Shown: positions 60,881 to 64,000 of the stretch, in pieces | Layout: each line of letters starts with the position of its first letter | How positions within the stretch are numbered: position 1 is the stretch's first letter | Assembly (NCBI GenBank): GCA_902729315.2 | Contig: LR746271.1 | Location: 4,176,001-4,240,000, forward strand | Length of the DNA: 64,000 nt | Origin: Spirodela intermedia | Taxonomy: Eukaryota > Streptophyta > Magnoliopsida > Alismatales > Araceae | Direction: 5' to 3' | Made by a program: the position numbers and the translations under genes | The notes under the pieces: generated by a model | Databases searched by the model: none | What the model was told of the DNA's origin: nothing | The model's input: only the letters and a program-made list of their open reading frames with translations

Positions 60881-63490
60881 CAGAGTTCTAGTCTCGTGAT
60901 AGTGATCTCTTGAATTTTATATTTAGAAAGATCATTAAACGATGTCTATGGTCTCAAAGGTTCTCTTTAGACATAAATAACGTAGACATTTGTTGAATCT
61001 ACTTTCAAAGTTTAAAAAATAATGATGAAAGTTAAACTAATTAAAAAATAGTAAAATAGAGTTATGACGTCACAACAACGATGTGTTGAAATCTTAAGTG
61101 TTCGAGAAGATTGTCATGCAGTGTCCATAGCCTCAAAAGATCTTCTTAGACAAAAATGACATGGACAATCTCTAAATCTTTTTGCAAAGTTTAGAGGTTA
61201 ATGAAATGAGTCGTTGAATTATTTCTGATAGCTGTCATTCGACGGAGATGAACTAGATGGAGGTGGGGTGTATGTTAGGGAGCTTCATCCTCAAGTCTGT
61301 GCAACAAGAGGAGGCTCTTCATCATATTTAGTACACTCTCAGGATGTGGTGACTTGTCTCTCGACGGATCATCTTTTTCCTAATGACGGCTTATTCGTTG
61401 ATCAATCAGAAATGATTTACTCGATAGATTTACGTTTTTTCTATCATGAATCGTTCAAAAAATTTAGTGACGATTCTTTGCGAATCACGTTAACGAGATT
61501 TTTGCTGTTGATTGAACGATTCTAATGATTTAATCTTTCACTAGCGATCTATAGAAAAATCTTGATTTAATTAGAAAAAAGATGAGTTTTAGCTCTAGTA
61601 GGATCCAAACTCGTGCCAATCGCTTATTTGCATGTGAAAAAGTAAAATAAGTACTTGAATACCCTTATATTGTGACATCATTATGGTATCTCGTTGTTAT
61701 AAATAAGAGATATTTTTGATATTAAAATCATCAAAAATGTTTGGGAAAAGGTGTGACCATCAATCTAGTCCCACATTGGTTATATGCCGAATGTTGAGAC
61801 AAATATATAGTAATATGAGATTTGAAAATTAATAAGTTCATTTTTCGCATATGTATGATCACTCTTTGCCTCACGCCTGACTGACCACTAGTGACGTGGA
61901 AGGAGAGTGACACACACGTGCCCCTAATTGATCACCCTTAACTGCTCAAGCCTTTACTCGTAACTCTACCAGACTACTTCTAACTTGCTTGCAAGCCTGA
62001 CTAGTCAACATATTTCTCCCTTTTTCTATCTTTTTATTTTATTTTATTTTTCTTTATTTATCTCAAAAATAAGATTATAAAAATTATATAAATTCACATA
62101 TCACATAATTATTTTAAAAATCACATTAACTAATTAAAAATCACTTTTCATAATTTAACATAAATATAAGTCTATTTATTATGAGTTAAAACATTTTTTA
62201 AAACTATATTATTTATTAATTATTAACTCATGATAATGAAGACTTATCAACTATCATTAATTTAAAGATTAAATGATTTTAAACAATGAAATAGAGTTCT
62301 AAAGTTACAATGGCGATCTCCAAAATTATAAGTATTTTGAAGGTCTGCCTCAAAGGCTCTCTTTAGACATACACAACTTGTGCACTCTTTGGATTTTCAT
62401 GTAAAGGTTAAAAGTTAGAAGTTAAGATGTTAGTGAAGTAGATCTCTAATGACTATCACTCGGCAAAGAAATGGTTGATGAAGATGGGTCTCCAACGACA
62501 ATCACCCAATGAAGTGATGATTGGTGGAGGTGATGTGAAACACAAGGAGCTTCATTCTTAAGTCTGCAACAAGTATCTTAGTGAATCTCTCTATTCTCAA
62601 TGATAGCTCATTCGTCAACTAACAAGAGATGAGGCTTCCTCTAAGAAGCTTTCATTTTTCAACCCAAAATCTATCATAAGATATTGTTTAAGATCCATGT
62701 TTATCATTGATGGAGCTTCCATCAACAAGCAATCGTCTCCCTCACTCTTTTCATTGATTGTTTCCTTGCAAAAAAATTCTAGAGTCAAATAAGAGAAAAA
62801 CTTTGGTGTTGGTGATCTTCAAAGCACTTGTGATCATGTGGCGCCATATGATTTGCTGTGTAAAAGAGGTTAAATAGTTTTCTAATATTAGCTGACGTCT
62901 TTACCTTGAAATAGTGAGAATACGAAGTCTTTACCTTATTTACATAAGGGTATTTTCAAGATTATTTTAGCTGACGAGAGTTGACAGTTTAATCTCATAT
63001 CGATTATTTTGGAAAACTTTATAGTTATATAAATCTAAGATTTCTTATGCATATGACTTCTCTCATAAACAAAATAGCTATGACCACCTTGAGAGAAGAA
63101 ATAATAAATGGTCCACCCTCACGCAACATTTGTGACAAGATCATACCTTATCCAAAACACTAGTTCCCCCTAGTGATGTGAAAGAGGAGTAACACACATG
63201 TTCTACGCAGGTCCTTGAACTACTTGAGCCTAGTTTGTCGATTTCTCTCATTCTGAGTTACCCACTCGAAGAATCCCTCTATTTTCTAATTATTATAATT
63301 TATTTTAATTTAACTTGAAAATATAAATATAAAAATCATATAAAATCACATAATTAATCACAAATTAGCATTAGCCATGTAAGATCTAATTTTCTCAATT
63401 TAATGAAAATATAAAGTTATTTATGATGTGTTAATGTATAAAATATATCATTAAACTAACTATTAACTAATTATAATATAGATTTATTAG
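60880..63490. repeat. Old direct repeat of ~1.2-1.3 kb, diverged, with extra sub-copies
   Basis: Several blocks recur in the same order. The 'cctcaaag.ttctctttagaca' block is near 60,951, 61,130 and 62,350. The 'gagcttcatcctcaagtctg' block is near 61,280 and recurs in altered form near 62,547. The 'ctagtgacgtggaaggagagtgacacac' block is near 61,887 and recurs near 63,168. It is followed in both copies by T-rich and 'aaaaatcacat' sequence. Spacing between copies is about 1.2-1.3 kb. A similar short block lies near 42,780-42,900 beside the copia fragment, so these may be LTR-derived. No coding sequence is seen. Confidence 0.6.
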
Positions 63491-64000
63491 CATCCACTTC
63501 ATGTCTCAGCCACGGCAGACATAGAAATAAGGCAGTTCTTCAATTAGAAGAAGTGAGCTGGAAGGAGAAGAGGGCTGAGCATGGACCTGGTGAAATATGA
63601 CACCTCACGAAGCCTCCAACTTACACACCCAGCCGAAGACCTCCACATTGACCACAAGACTCTCAAGTAAGATCGTCCAGCAGTACTTGGTTGGTATTTT
63701 GCTCACGGTGGCCCAGCACTGCCTACTTAATAGCAAGTATCAAAGATCTTTGTAATTAAAATAATTAAAAATAATAATAGTCAGCATGTGGGAGAACTAT
63801 ACTTACAACTGGACAGAAAAATAATTACCAAAAAGTGGGATGACATGTAAAAATCATAATTTTTAATTCGGAAAATAATAAAGAACAAGCTAATAGTGGA
63901 AATCAAATGGTATTTTCCACGTAAGTTCATGCAGTTCTGTTCAGCATCAATATACATGTATATATCTATATTTCATGCCACTGGAATTGTATACGTCTAT
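63491..64000. other. Window end, GC-richer patch, no assigned gene
   Basis: Between about 63,500 and 63,730 the composition is more gene-like than its surroundings. On the plus strand a frame from ATG 63,581 reads MDLVKYDTSRSLQLTHPAED and continues to a possible donor (CTCAA|GTAAGA) near 63,667. I recognise no family and cannot find partner exons. The gene, if real, may continue outside the window. Confidence 0.3.

Noticed and set aside
1-64000. tRNA, rRNA, CRISPR or organelle-DNA insertions
   Set aside because: I looked for cloverleaf-type sequences, conserved rRNA phrases, regularly spaced identical repeats and plastid gene motifs and saw none. A covariance-model scan would be needed to exclude tRNAs fully.

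Overview
The window is nuclear DNA of a flowering plant. It carries spliced genes with GT-AG introns, a plant-specific WUSCHEL-clade homeobox gene, a thaumatin-like protein, a golgin-84-like protein, chloroplast-type sirohydrochlorin ferrochelatase, long AT-rich spacers, Ty1/copia debris and many TC/GA and TA microsatellites. The very GC-rich coding sequence of the thaumatin and LEA_2 genes against AT-rich spacers leans towards a monocot, but nothing here settles the lineage. All exon models below were built by hand from reading frame, splice sites and family motifs.

Layout. At 2.1-3.5 kb is a four-exon WUS-clade WOX gene (minus strand). From about 4 to 13.4 kb there is AT-rich DNA with no convincing gene. 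A thaumatin-like (PR-5) gene lies at 15.0-15.8 kb (plus). A nine-exon golgin-84-like gene spans 16.8-23.5 kb (minus); its first intron uses a GC donor and its last exon has a reading-frame problem. A nine-exon DUF1295 (steroid 5-alpha-reductase-like) gene spans 25.6-33.3 kb (minus) and has an echo of its first exon just downstream. A four-exon VTT/TMEM41-type membrane protein gene lies at 35.4-37.9 kb (plus).

The most striking region is 38.7-56.9 kb. The pair 'SirB (minus) - MEKK-type MAPKKK (plus)' is present three times in tandem. Only the third pair (SirB 47.3-51.2 kb, MAPKKK 52.9-56.9 kb) is intact. The first two are decayed by frameshifts, stops, internal deletions and one junction that looks like recombination between two TC microsatellites. 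A copia fragment lies inside the second unit. After the array come a two-exon LEA_2/NHL-type gene (57.7-58.6 kb, minus) and AT-rich DNA with an old, diverged direct repeat of about 1.2-1.3 kb (61-63.5 kb).

The genes do not form a pathway. They cover development (WOX), defence (thaumatin-like), Golgi structure (golgin), membrane lipid or steroid metabolism and lipid scrambling (DUF1295, VTT), siroheme synthesis for nitrite and sulfite reductases (SirB), MAP-kinase signalling (MAPKKK) and stress/defence membrane protein (LEA_2). The linked SirB-MAPKKK pair is interesting as a duplicated unit, not as a demonstrated functional partnership.
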